Shown here: piece after piece, positions 41,768 through 48,936 of the stretch
Layout of the letters: each line of letters starts with the position of its first letter
Numbering within the stretch: the first letter of the stretch is position 1
NCBI GenBank assembly: GCA_947459215.1
Contig: CANHCQ010000003.1
Coordinates: 62,001-126,000 of the forward strand
Origin: Phycisphaerales bacterium
GTDB lineage: Bacteria > Planctomycetota > Phycisphaerae > Phycisphaerales > UBA1924
Direction: 5' to 3'
Length of the DNA: 64,000 nt
Program-made: the position numbers and the translations under genes
The notes under the pieces: model-generated
What the model was told of the DNA's origin: nothing
The model's input: the letters and a program-made list of their open reading frames with translations, nothing else
The model's database searches: none

Positions 41768-42325
41768 TCACTTCGGCCAGAGCAGCGCGAAGACGGCACC
41801 GGTGATCAGGCCCATGACGACGCCGTCGAAGATGTGGCTGGCGATGGCGGGCTTGTTGGCCTGGAACCAGATCATGCCTGGGATTGCGGAGAAGGAGAAC
41901 GCCAGCACTCCGGCGGTGCCGACGACTTGCATGACCTTTCCGAAACCGGCGCCGCGAGGCACGCCCGCTGCGGCTGCGAGATACGCGATGAGGAAGCACG
42001 CGACGACATAGAACGCGAAATTGAGGGCCATGTTGATGCCCATGTTGGGCGTCTTCCAGACGCTGAGCACGCCCATCGGCCCCTTCTGGAACTTCGCTTT
42101 CATCTCGGGCTTCTGGGCCTCGCTGTGCGAGACGAAGTGGGGATAGCCGTACGTTCCAGGTGGGAGGTTCAGGCCACGGACCAAGTCGAGCACCTTGTCG
42201 TCGTCGGGGAGTCGCTTGAAATCCTTCTTGTGCTGCGGCAGCACCATCCATGCCATGGCGCCGTAGATCCACAAAGCCACAGACGCGGCGAGAATCGGCA
42301 GCCAAAGACTGGAGAAGAGTTCCAC
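41768..42325 (-). CDS. Membrane protein of unknown function
   Basis: A 185-residue membrane protein with four predicted helices (LWLPILAASVALWIYGAMAW, NMALNFAFYVVACFLIAYLA, VMQVVGTAGVLAFSFSAIPG and IFDGVVMGLITGAVFALLWP) and a hydrophilic loop rich in Lys/Asp after the first. I do not recognise the family. GTG 42325 is preferred because GGAGG lies 6 bases upstream; an ATG at 42370 is possible. No clear partner genes. Confidence 0.7.
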   Translation of the reverse strand: MELFSSLWLPILAASVALWIYGAMAWMVLPQHKKDFKRLPDDDKVLDLVRGLNLPPGTYGYPHFVSHSEAQKPEMKAKFQKGPMGVLSVWKTPNMGINMALNFAFYVVACFLIAYLAAAAGVPRGAGFGKVMQVVGTAGVLAFSFSAIPGMIWFQANKPAIASHIFDGVVMGLITGAVFALLWPK

Positions 42326-42415
42326 GAGGTACCTCCGGTATGTCCCGATTTCGCGGGTTGGCCGCAGCATACCAGACGAGTGGATCGGACGCGGGCTGTC
42401 GGATGCACGCGGCGT

Positions 42416-43174
42416 TCAGCCCAATCGGCGCTCGATCGCATCGAGTGTTTGTCGCAGCTCGTCGCGCACGGCCTTGGCGTAGGGGTTCTCGCATTCGATG
42501 GTGACGAAGAGGTCCCACGAATCGGCGCGTAGATTGGTTCGCATGGCGAGGAACCGCTCGTACGCGGCGGTCGCGAGCGGGGTGTCGGGCAGTTTCATCT
42601 CCCCCACTGCCCGCGAGATGAGATGCGTGAGGCCCTGCACGTAGGCCATCTGGCGATCGTGCTCGGCGGGCGAGATATCGATGACGCGGAGGCGGAGCGT
42701 GTCGGCGAGGAACGATCGCACGCGTGCGACGAGATTGGCGTCGGCCCGCACCGGGCAGAACGCGAGCGGCAGTTTCTCGATGCCGTGCTTGCCGCTTTCG
42801 GGGCCGAAGAGAGGGTGCGTCGCGATGACCGGGACGCTTGGCGGGAGCAGTCGCGTCATGAGCTCGACGGGCTTGAGCTTCACGGACGCGACGTCGAGCA
42901 CCAGCGGCGGCTCACCGCCGCAGGCAGCGAGCGTCTCCACCAAAAGCGGAGCTAGTTCGCGGAGCAACGGCTCCATGTGCTGCACCGGCACCGCGAGCAC
43001 GATCGCGTCGGCGGTGGCAGCCTCGGCGAGCGAGACGCGACGCACGCCCTCGATGCTTTCGGAGTTCGGATCGCGGTCGTACGCACTCACCGCGACGTGC
43101 GGCGTCAGGTGCTTCGCCATGAAGCGGCCGAAGGCGCCGAAGCCGAGGATGGAGACAGAGCGCACGTCGGACAC
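42416..43174 (-). CDS. tyrA: Prephenate dehydrogenase family protein
   Basis: A 252-residue NAD(P)-dependent enzyme. Rossmann start VSILGFGAFGRFMAKHL, substrate-site region DVASVKLKPVE, THPLFGPESGK with the catalytic His, and LTHLISRAVGEMKL. It oxidises prephenate or arogenate to 4-hydroxyphenylpyruvate or tyrosine. No ACT or chorismate mutase domain is fused. Which substrate is used cannot be told. Upstream of its start (the 43.2-43.4 kb region) lies a pair of REP-like palindromes. Confidence 0.9.
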   Translation of the reverse strand: MSDVRSVSILGFGAFGRFMAKHLTPHVAVSAYDRDPNSESIEGVRRVSLAEAATADAIVLAVPVQHMEPLLRELAPLLVETLAACGGEPPLVLDVASVKLKPVELMTRLLPPSVPVIATHPLFGPESGKHGIEKLPLAFCPVRADANLVARVRSFLADTLRLRVIDISPAEHDRQMAYVQGLTHLISRAVGEMKLPDTPLATAAYERFLAMRTNLRADSWDLFVTIECENPYAKAVRDELRQTLDAIERRLG

Positions 43175-43262
43175 ACTTGGTTTATCGGCGATCGAGCTTG
43201 TGTGTGTGAGAGCAACATGCGGCCCGAACGGTCCGCGGTCACCGGCAACGAGTTGGATCTAT

Positions 43263-43300
43263 GACGCCGAGGCTGAGGAGACTTGGCGACGAAGCCACGG
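43263..43300 (+). repeat. REP-like palindrome, copy 1
   Basis: GACGCCGAGGCTGAGGAG, GGCGACGAAGCC and a GGATGGTCTGGAACC tail. It is a diverged member of the family found around the RAYT gene. Together with the inverted copy at 43361-43395 it forms a BIME-like pair about 60 bp apart. Confidence 0.75.
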
Positions 43301-43360
43301 ATGGTCTGGAACCAACATTCCGGATCGTCCGAAACCGCACATCTGTCGCCCCGGTCGATT

Positions 43361-43395
43361 CGAGGCTTCCTCGCGGACTCGTCAGCCTCGGCGTC
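43361..43395 (-). repeat. REP-like palindrome, copy 2
   Basis: The reverse complement reads GACGCCGAGGCTGACGAG, then TCCGCGAGGAAGCCTCG. The internal stem CGAGGCT / AGCCTCG pairs. It is in the opposite orientation to the copy at 43263-43300. Confidence 0.78.
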
Positions 43396-43453
43396 TGCGA
43401 CCAGATGCCCGACTCCAGACGCTCGACGCAAGCCACTCGCGAACGCATGCGAG

Positions 43454-45073
43454 TCACTGACGCACGACCAACTTGATCCTCGCCTCACCCGGAGCGCCTT
43501 TGCGGAGGTACGACACGCTCACTTCGTCGTCCGGCTTGTACGCGCTGAGCACGCGGACCAAATCGGCGATGTCACGGGTCGGCTTCTTGTCGATCGCGGT
43601 GATCACGTCGCCGGTCTTGAGCTCGCCCTGCACGCCTCGAAGCGTGCTGCGGCCAAGGAGCGAGCGTTCCTTTGTCCCGGGCGGCTCGATAATCGAAGTG
43701 ATCACCAAGCCGTCGCCGCGGCCTGACTCCACTTCGACGCCGAGGCTGGCCATGCCGGGGCGGATCTCCTCGGCAACCTCGGGCAGTTTGCGCACCCAGG
43801 CGCGGAAGTCCTTGTCGATGTCCTTGAGCGGCTTGGCGAAGACCGTCTCGAAAGGCTTCAAGCACGCCGCGTCCGGCGGCGATTTCGGGTCGCTCGCCGC
43901 CGCGTACCAGGCGCCGAGTTTGTTCTGCTGGTAGAGGTAGTAGAAGAGGGCGCGGGCGTGGGCGTAGTTCGCGAGCTGCTGGCCGCTGAGGAACTTGTCG
44001 CGGCTCTGCTTCGCGAATCGCTCCAGCGGCAAGAGCGTCCCGCTTCGTTCGCGGCGGAGCACGATGTTGGTCCGCCACGATGGCAGCGGCTTCACATCGC
44101 TCCCGGGCGTCAGCGGCTCGACGTCTTCGACGAGGCTTGCGAGCCCTTCCTGCACCCAATATGGCTGTTCGACGCCGCTGTGGGTCAAGTGACGCCAGTG
44201 CAGCACGTGAAAGAACTCGTGGCGGAGGGTGCTGCCGAGGTCCTGGGAGACGAGCTGCTTGCGTTCGTGCACGTACGAGCCGCCGACGGTGGCGAGCCCG
44301 GTGCGGACACCGGGACCAAACGTGAAGACCAACCACTTCTCAAAGTTGCGGTTGCTCGGGAGCACGATGATCACCCACGGGTCGAGCTTCACCTCGTCCG
44401 GGTTCCACAGGCCGGGGAAGACGGCCTTCTCGGCCCAGTCGGCGATGGCGTCGAGCTCGGCGCGGGCCTTGTTGAATTCTGACTCGGTGTACGCGGTGCG
44501 GTAGATGAAGCGGCGTTTCTCGTCGACGTGCTCGGTGTATTCGACCTTGGCATCCGCGTCGACTGTGTCGAAGATGCGGCGGATCTGGTTCAGGTTTGCG
44601 TCCCGACGCGCGTTGAGGACGGTTGCCCAGTTGTCGACGAGCTTGCGGTAGTTGGCGTCGCCCGCACCGTTGTTGGCCTCCCGAACCGCTACGAGGTCGG
44701 CGTCGCGGGTCAGTTTGCGGTAATCGTCGAAGCCGTTCTCAACGGCACGCACGAGCAATACGCCCGCCTCGGCCACGTCGCCCTTGGCTGAGCGGACGCA
44801 CGCGAGGTTGTAGAGCGGCACGAACTCCCGCGGGCGCAGCTCGATTGAACGGCGCAGCAGCGGCTCGGCGGCGGCGAAATCTCGCTTGGCGAGCGCGGCG
44901 TCGAGGCGGCGGTCGAGTTCGTCGGGGGAGAGTTTCGCGAGGTCGGGCTGGTCGGCGTGCTCGAGTGGGTTGGCCGCGAGAGCGCCAAGACATTGCATCG
45001 CGGGGGACGCGGAGAATGCGGAGAGAAGGATGGAGAGGACCAGAGGCCTGAATTCAGTGCCGCGCTTGTGCAC
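43454..45073 (-). CDS. Exported TPR/gluzincin-like metalloprotease with PDZ domain
   Basis: A 539-residue exported protein: N-terminal signal (LVLSILLSAFSASPAM), TPR-like helices (LDAALAKRDFAAAEPLLRRSIELRPREFVPLYNLACVRSAKGD), and a DUF1570-type peptidase-like domain with LRHEFFHVLHW (HExxH) and EGLASLVEDV as third-ligand Glu. The C-terminal PDZ domain (about 455-539) contains LGVEVESGRGDGLVITSIIEPPGT and GDVITAIDKKPTRDIADL. Likely a periplasmic or surface protease. GTG 45073 with AAGGAG upstream is the start; it overlaps purN by 20 bp, so the two are probably co-transcribed. A purine-rich stretch of nonamers at 45003-45040 lies inside the signal-peptide coding region. Confidence 0.82.
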   Translation of the reverse strand: MHKRGTEFRPLVLSILLSAFSASPAMQCLGALAANPLEHADQPDLAKLSPDELDRRLDAALAKRDFAAAEPLLRRSIELRPREFVPLYNLACVRSAKGDVAEAGVLLVRAVENGFDDYRKLTRDADLVAVREANNGAGDANYRKLVDNWATVLNARRDANLNQIRRIFDTVDADAKVEYTEHVDEKRRFIYRTAYTESEFNKARAELDAIADWAEKAVFPGLWNPDEVKLDPWVIIVLPSNRNFEKWLVFTFGPGVRTGLATVGGSYVHERKQLVSQDLGSTLRHEFFHVLHWRHLTHSGVEQPYWVQEGLASLVEDVEPLTPGSDVKPLPSWRTNIVLRRERSGTLLPLERFAKQSRDKFLSGQQLANYAHARALFYYLYQQNKLGAWYAAASDPKSPPDAACLKPFETVFAKPLKDIDKDFRAWVRKLPEVAEEIRPGMASLGVEVESGRGDGLVITSIIEPPGTKERSLLGRSTLRGVQGELKTGDVITAIDKKPTRDIADLVRVLSAYKPDDEVSVSYLRKGAPGEARIKLVVRQ

Positions 45074-45665
45074 AGGTTTCTCCTTGAAAACCCGCGAACA
45101 ACTTTCGCAGCGCCTCCGGATACGCCTCGCACTCGGCTTCGAAGACGCGCTTTGCGACGTCATCGGGCGTGTCGCCCGCCAGCACGGGCACACGCTTCTG
45201 CAGCACGATCGGCCCGGTGTCGTAGCGTGAGTCGCATAGATGCACGGTGCAGCCTGATTCGCGGTCGCCGGCTTTGATGACGGCTTCGTGCACGCGATGG
45301 CCGTACATGCCGGGGCCGCCGTGCTTGGGGAGGAGTGCGGGATGGATGTTCACGACCCGACCGTCGAAGCCAAGCGGGATGTCGACGAGCTTGAGGTAAC
45401 CGGCAAGCACCACCCATTCGACGCGGTGGGCGCGAAGAAGTTCACCCAGCCGCTCGCGTGGGATGCGGCCCGGCTCGACGACGACGTGCAACCCCGCGTC
45501 CCGGGCCCGCTGAGCGCCAACGCATTCGCTCGACGTGACGACCAGCGCAACCGTCGCCTGCACCGTTCCGGCGTCGATGTGCTTCAGCAGATTGAGGAGC
45601 GTTCGTCCGCCACCGGAAAGCATGACGGCGAGGCGGGGGTTTGAACTTTGCGTCGCGGCGGACAA
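45054..45665 (-). CDS. purN: Phosphoribosylglycinamide formyltransferase
   Basis: A 203-residue GAR transformylase: LAVMLSGGGRTLLNLL, VTSSECVGAQRARDAG, VVNIHPALLPKHGGPGMYG (NIHPALLP is the catalytic loop), and VHLCDSRYDTGPIVLQKRVPV with the active-site Asp. It uses 10-formyl-THF to formylate GAR, step 3 of purine synthesis, immediately before PurL. The start is TTG 45665. The 3' end overlaps the next gene by 20 bp. Confidence 0.93.
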   Translation of the reverse strand: MSAATQSSNPRLAVMLSGGGRTLLNLLKHIDAGTVQATVALVVTSSECVGAQRARDAGLHVVVEPGRIPRERLGELLRAHRVEWVVLAGYLKLVDIPLGFDGRVVNIHPALLPKHGGPGMYGHRVHEAVIKAGDRESGCTVHLCDSRYDTGPIVLQKRVPVLAGDTPDDVAKRVFEAECEAYPEALRKLFAGFQGETCAQARH

Positions 45666-45730
45666 CGGATGCCCTCACGATCTTGTGTGCGACGGCGTTC
45701 CCGCCTCGCAGAGGCGGGCCACCACAGGCA

Positions 45731-46081
45731 TCAGAGCGCGGCCTTTACGGCGGCGTCTTTGTCCTTCACGATCGTCAGCAGCGTGTTCAGCCGCGTGAGC
45801 TTGAAGACCTGCAGCAGCTCCTCGCTCATCGCGAAGAAGACGACCTTGCCGCCCTTCGCTTTGATGGTCTTGTTCAGGGTGATCAGCGCGCCGAGACCGG
45901 CGGAGGCGATCAGCGTGACCTTGGACAGGTCGACCGCGAGGTGGTGCTGACACTTGGCGGCGGCGTTCGTCAGCTCGGTCAGGATGACCTGACACTCGTG
46001 CTCGGTGATTTTCTCGCGCTCGAGCTGCGCGATAACGACATTGCCGACGAGATTGTGGGTGACGAACGAGGACTGCGACAT
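45731..46081 (-). CDS. STAS-domain anti-sigma factor antagonist
   Basis: A 116-residue STAS protein: HLAVDLSKVTLIASAGLGALITLNKTI has the conserved Ser (IASAGLG, normally S-S/A-G-L-G), phosphorylated by a cognate HPK/RsbW-type kinase; helix EELLQVFKLTRLNTLLTI is typical. It probably switches an anti-sigma kinase. No such kinase or sigma factor is adjacent. Start ATG 46081. Confidence 0.88.
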   Translation of the reverse strand: MSQSSFVTHNLVGNVVIAQLEREKITEHECQVILTELTNAAAKCQHHLAVDLSKVTLIASAGLGALITLNKTIKAKGGKVVFFAMSEELLQVFKLTRLNTLLTIVKDKDAAVKAAL

Positions 46082-46103
46082 GGCCGTGAGTGTACGCGAA
46101 TTC

Positions 46104-46490
46104 TCACGCCGTGGGAGGCTGGCGGAACGGAATCGGGGTGCCACTGGCGTCCACTGCCACCATGACCAGGGTCGCGGCGGTGACGGGAACGACCGAGGAA
46201 TCCAGATACCGCTCGGCCTCGACCTCCACGGTCACCGTGACGGACTTGGTGCCGGTCTTGACGGTGGTCGCGTAGAAATTCACGACATCGCCCACCTGAA
46301 CCGGAGCCTTGAACTCGACCCGGTCGATGGCGGCGGTCACCCAGCGGTGCTGGCCGTGGTGGCGGGCCTCGACGAATCCGGCCTGATCGATGTAGCTGAG
46401 GATGACGCCACCGAAGATGGTGCCGTAGTGGTTCGTGTCACGCGGCATGGTCGTGACCCGCAGGGCAAGCCGGCGAGGAAAGGCGGTCAT
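46104..46490 (-). CDS. Acyl-CoA thioesterase, hotdog fold (YciA-like)
   Basis: A 128-residue hotdog enzyme: RVTTMPRDTNHYGTIFGGVILSYIDQAGFVEARHH (hotdog helix with the catalytic Asp), WVTAAIDRVEFKAPVQVGDVVNF and a VEVEAERYL strand. It hydrolyses acyl-CoA; substrate unknown. ATG 46490 follows a weak ribosome-binding site. It is 23 bp upstream of the STAS gene in the same direction, so possibly the same transcript. Confidence 0.87.
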   Translation of the reverse strand: MTAFPRRLALRVTTMPRDTNHYGTIFGGVILSYIDQAGFVEARHHGQHRWVTAAIDRVEFKAPVQVGDVVNFYATTVKTGTKSVTVTVEVEAERYLDSSVVPVTAATLVMVAVDASGTPIPFRQPPTA

Positions 46491-46537
46491 GGGCGAAGAT
46501 AGGCTCAGTCGTCTCCAAACCGGAGGCGGCTTCCAGA

Positions 46538-46580
46538 GACGCCGAGGCTGACGAGGCTCTGCGAGGAAGCCTCGGATCGG
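46538..46580 (+). repeat. REP-like palindrome, copy 3 (left flank of RAYT)
   Basis: GACGCCGAGGCTGACGAG, GCTCTGCGAGGAAGCCTCGGATCGG. The stem CCGAGGCT / AGCCTCGG pairs across a loop of about 15 bases. It lies 50 bp upstream of the RAYT start, in direct orientation. Confidence 0.82.
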
Positions 46581-46630
46581 TCCGAAGCAAGACCTCCGGA
46601 ACCGGGCTCGATTCCGGTAGTCTCTGTAAC

Positions 46631-47188
46631 GTGGAACGAGACGCGCCGGGCTGGGCACACGTCATCTCAACGTACCGCGGACACTGGCTGCCCGGTGACG
46701 AGCGGGGCTTTCGAAGCCGGGGTCATCGCGTGCACTCGTCCGGCAGCTACCGCCAGCCTCCGCCAGCAAACGAGCATGAAGGCCTCCGACGCTTCGCTCG
46801 ATCGATCGCCAGTGATCCGGTGTTTCTTAACAAATCCCAGCAGCGGATCGCGATCGACTCGATCGTCGAGAAGCTCGACCGAATGGAGATACCGATCGCT
46901 GTCGGTGCGTGTGACCCGGTGCACTGCCACGTCCTGATTCGGGTTGGTACAGGCGACGCCAAGCTGATCTTCGGCAGAGCCAAACAACTTACGTCGTTCC
47001 GATTGCGTCATGCCATTCCCGGCAAGCTGTGGGAAGGATCGAGCGGCGTCTTCCGCGTCGACACCAAACATCGATTCTGGGAAGTCGTTGCCTACATCCG
47101 CGACCACGCCAAGCACGGAGCGTGTGTCTGGGTGAATCCGAAGCTTGAATCGACCATCCAACGTCAGATCGAAGAAAGCCCGGAGTAG
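46631..47188 (+). CDS. REP-associated tyrosine transposase (Y1 HUH family)
   Basis: A 185-residue IS200-like transposase. N-terminal beta strand HVISTYRGHWLPGDERGF; HUH motif in VHCHVLIRVG (about 97-105), binding the divalent metal; catalytic Tyr in VVAYIRDHAKHG (about 153-164). The length fits RAYT rather than IS605 OrfB. It should nick and join single-stranded REP hairpins. GTG 46631 is the start. REP-like repeats flank it, one 50 bp upstream and one 68 bp downstream. Domesticated or active status is unknown. Confidence 0.85.
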   Translation: MERDAPGWAHVISTYRGHWLPGDERGFRSRGHRVHSSGSYRQPPPANEHEGLRRFARSIASDPVFLNKSQQRIAIDSIVEKLDRMEIPIAVGACDPVHCHVLIRVGTGDAKLIFGRAKQLTSFRLRHAIPGKLWEGSSGVFRVDTKHRFWEVVAYIRDHAKHGACVWVNPKLESTIQRQIEESPE

Positions 47189-47253
47189 GTGCTACGAGGC
47201 ATCGCGTGCGACGGCACACTGCACGCGAAAGCCGGGCTGGGGGCAGCGGTTCC

Positions 47254-47296
47254 AGTCCATCCGAGGCTTCCTCGAAGACTCGTCAGCCTCGGCGTC
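47254..47296 (-). repeat. REP-like palindrome, copy 4 (right flank of RAYT)
   Basis: The reverse complement gives GACGCCGAGGCTGACGAG, TCTTCGAGGAAGCCTCGGATGG, then ACTGGAACC in the adjacent sequence. It is almost the consensus form of the family and lies in inverted orientation to copy 3. Confidence 0.82.
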
Positions 47297-47371
47297 TCTC
47301 GCTGGTCGCGGAACCGGCCGCGTCCCCTACCATCTCACGTTCAGAATTTGTTCACGCGAAAGGACTCTGCT

Positions 47372-48115
47372 ATGGCCAACGGCGAATGTTGCGGGGGCAA
47401 GAACAAGTCTGCAAACGGAGCCGCGAACGGCGCGACGGACACTTCCGAGGCTTCCTCCGGCTGCTGCGGCGGATCGAGCGGCGGCTCCTGCGGATGCAAG
47501 ACCGGCGCTCAGAAGCTCGTCATCCCCGTCGGCTCCGCCAAGGACATCGCGACCCTTCCAGTCGGCGAGATGCTCGGCCGCTACCGCCGCGGCGTCGCCA
47601 ATTTCGACCCCCGCGTTTTCAGCCTCTCCGCCGAGCAGATGGACCAGGCCTTCCTGCCCGACGCCGATGTCGGCCGCTGGTCGGTGCGGATGCTCTTGGG
47701 CCACGTCGCCGACGCCGAGCTGGTATTCGTCCACCGCATGCGCCGCGCCATCGCCGAGGACAAGCCGATGCTCGCGGTGTGGGACGAGAACGCGTTCATC
47801 GACAGCAACCTCTACGCGATCCCGCGCGAGGTGCAGCAGGGCGACCCCGCCAGCCTGATCGGCGGCTTCGTCGCCGTCGTCCACACGATGCGGATGTGGT
47901 CGTTCCAGTGGCTCGCCGGCCTCGAGCCCGAGCAGTACGACCGCGTCGCCCTCCACCCCGAACGCGGCGAGCAGTCGGTCCGCACCATCCTCTCGTACGC
48001 CATCTGGCACGTCGAGCACCACGGACGCTTCCTGCAGAAGAAGCTGGACCGCATGCTGGGTCCGGTGCCGGAGCCGGTGGGTGCGGGGGCGGGTGGGTGC
48101 GGGTGCGGGAGCTAG
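47372..48115 (+). CDS. DinB-like metal-dependent protein with Cys-rich termini
   Basis: A 247-residue protein of the DinB four-helix-bundle superfamily: MLLGHVADAELVFVHRM, VVHTMRMWSFQWLAGL and IWHVEHHGRFLQKKL supply the three His metal ligands. It carries Cys-rich extensions at both ends: GECCGG ... SGCCGGSSGGSCGCK (about 4-40) and GAGGCGCGS at the C-terminus, which could bind an additional metal. Many DinB-fold proteins are thiol-S-transferases; no thiol substrate can be named here. ATG 47372 starts the Cys-rich leader. Its stop codon overlaps the convergent gene's by 2 bases. Confidence 0.83.
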   Translation: MANGECCGGKNKSANGAANGATDTSEASSGCCGGSSGGSCGCKTGAQKLVIPVGSAKDIATLPVGEMLGRYRRGVANFDPRVFSLSAEQMDQAFLPDADVGRWSVRMLLGHVADAELVFVHRMRRAIAEDKPMLAVWDENAFIDSNLYAIPREVQQGDPASLIGGFVAVVHTMRMWSFQWLAGLEPEQYDRVALHPERGEQSVRTILSYAIWHVEHHGRFLQKKLDRMLGPVPEPVGAGAGGCGCGS

Positions 48116-48894
48116 GAATCTCGACCGAGAACGCGAGTCATGTTCTCTGTGGCCGCTTCGACTTGGAGCACATTGATCCGGAATCCGCACTCGGGACAGA
48201 AGGCCGTTGACGCATTTCGCAGATTGTATTTGCAGTTCTCACACTTATAGTCGCGCCCGCGCAGGCAATTGGTGATTCGGGCCACGTCGCTCTGGCCGAG
48301 GGCTTCGTAATACCTGTTGATGGTGTCAACGGCCTCCGAGTGCGTCGCGCCGTTCTGCAGAATCCGGCTTGGCAAGAAGACCTTGAAACCACCGCTGCCG
48401 CACAGCAAGATTCCGCGACTATCAACCACCACGCGATAAAGCCACGTCCACTTCAGCGTCAGCTGATAATGCTCATCCTGCACGCGAATCCCATCAGGAC
48501 CTAGCGTCACCGAGGATCCGCACTCATACGTCGCGGCCCACGTCGCGGCAGCCATCCGTGTCTGACTCCAGTGCTCGGAATAGAACCGACGCTCCCGGAG
48601 TCCAACTAGACACGCAATCAATCCGCTGAAGGCACCAAAGAAAAGCAACAACGAAAGCAGTGGAGACCATGGTGCTCCGCGCCACATGTCCACCCAGTGA
48701 AGAACGAGCGAGAGTGCTCCAATGACTGCAAGCCCCCAAAGAAATGGCACGTACCACTCGCGTCGCAACGCTTGCCGGCGAGCGTTGCGGACCTCTTGCT
48801 TTGAACGATCCGACATCACGAGCCGGACCAGATCGTCGGCGACCTCCGACCGGTCTTCTTCTCTCTCAAAGGTCCATTTGATTGTTCGGTCCAT
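48112..48894 (-). CDS. Membrane protein with YcxB-like domain and zinc ribbon
   Basis: A 260-residue protein: two transmembrane helices (FLWGLAVIGALSLVLHWVDM, LLSLLLFFGAFSGLIACLVG, about 50-95), then a YcxB-like beta region (SVTLGPDGIRVQDEHYQLTLKW ... SGGFKVFLPSRIL), and a C-terminal zinc ribbon CENC ... CPECG. Zinc-ribbon plus membrane anchor is common in planctomycete proteins of unknown role; a similar layout appears at 60839-62515. Less GC-rich than its neighbours. Start ATG 48894. Confidence 0.75.
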   Translation of the reverse strand: MDRTIKWTFEREEDRSEVADDLVRLVMSDRSKQEVRNARRQALRREWYVPFLWGLAVIGALSLVLHWVDMWRGAPWSPLLSLLLFFGAFSGLIACLVGLRERRFYSEHWSQTRMAAATWAATYECGSSVTLGPDGIRVQDEHYQLTLKWTWLYRVVVDSRGILLCGSGGFKVFLPSRILQNGATHSEAVDTINRYYEALGQSDVARITNCLRGRDYKCENCKYNLRNASTAFCPECGFRINVLQVEAATENMTRVLGRDS

Positions 48895-48936
48895 CGGTTC
48901 TCCACGAAGCGCGAAAAGAGTCTACCGTTCCCACAC

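Larger units (their letters stand above)
46538..47296 (+). mobile_element. RAYT transposase unit bordered by inverted REP-like palindromes
   Basis: A roughly 760-bp unit: a REP-like palindrome in plus orientation, one intact Y1 HUH transposase gene, and a REP-like palindrome in minus orientation. This REP-RAYT-REP arrangement matches the REP-associated tyrosine transposase elements first described in gamma-proteobacteria. No target-site duplications or IS200 ends are visible. Confidence 0.75.

Noticed and set aside
45003-45040. Purine-rich GCGGAGA(AT) near-repeat at the start of the PDZ protease gene as a further octamer element
   Set aside because: The unit is about 9 bp, there is no opposing arm nearby, and it encodes a plausible signal peptide, so it is only noted as a possible solitary arm.
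47442-47470. GAGGCTTCCTCCGG in the DinB gene as a fifth REP copy
   Set aside because: Only about 12 bp match; the stem and the GACGCC end are missing, so it is probably coincidental coding sequence.
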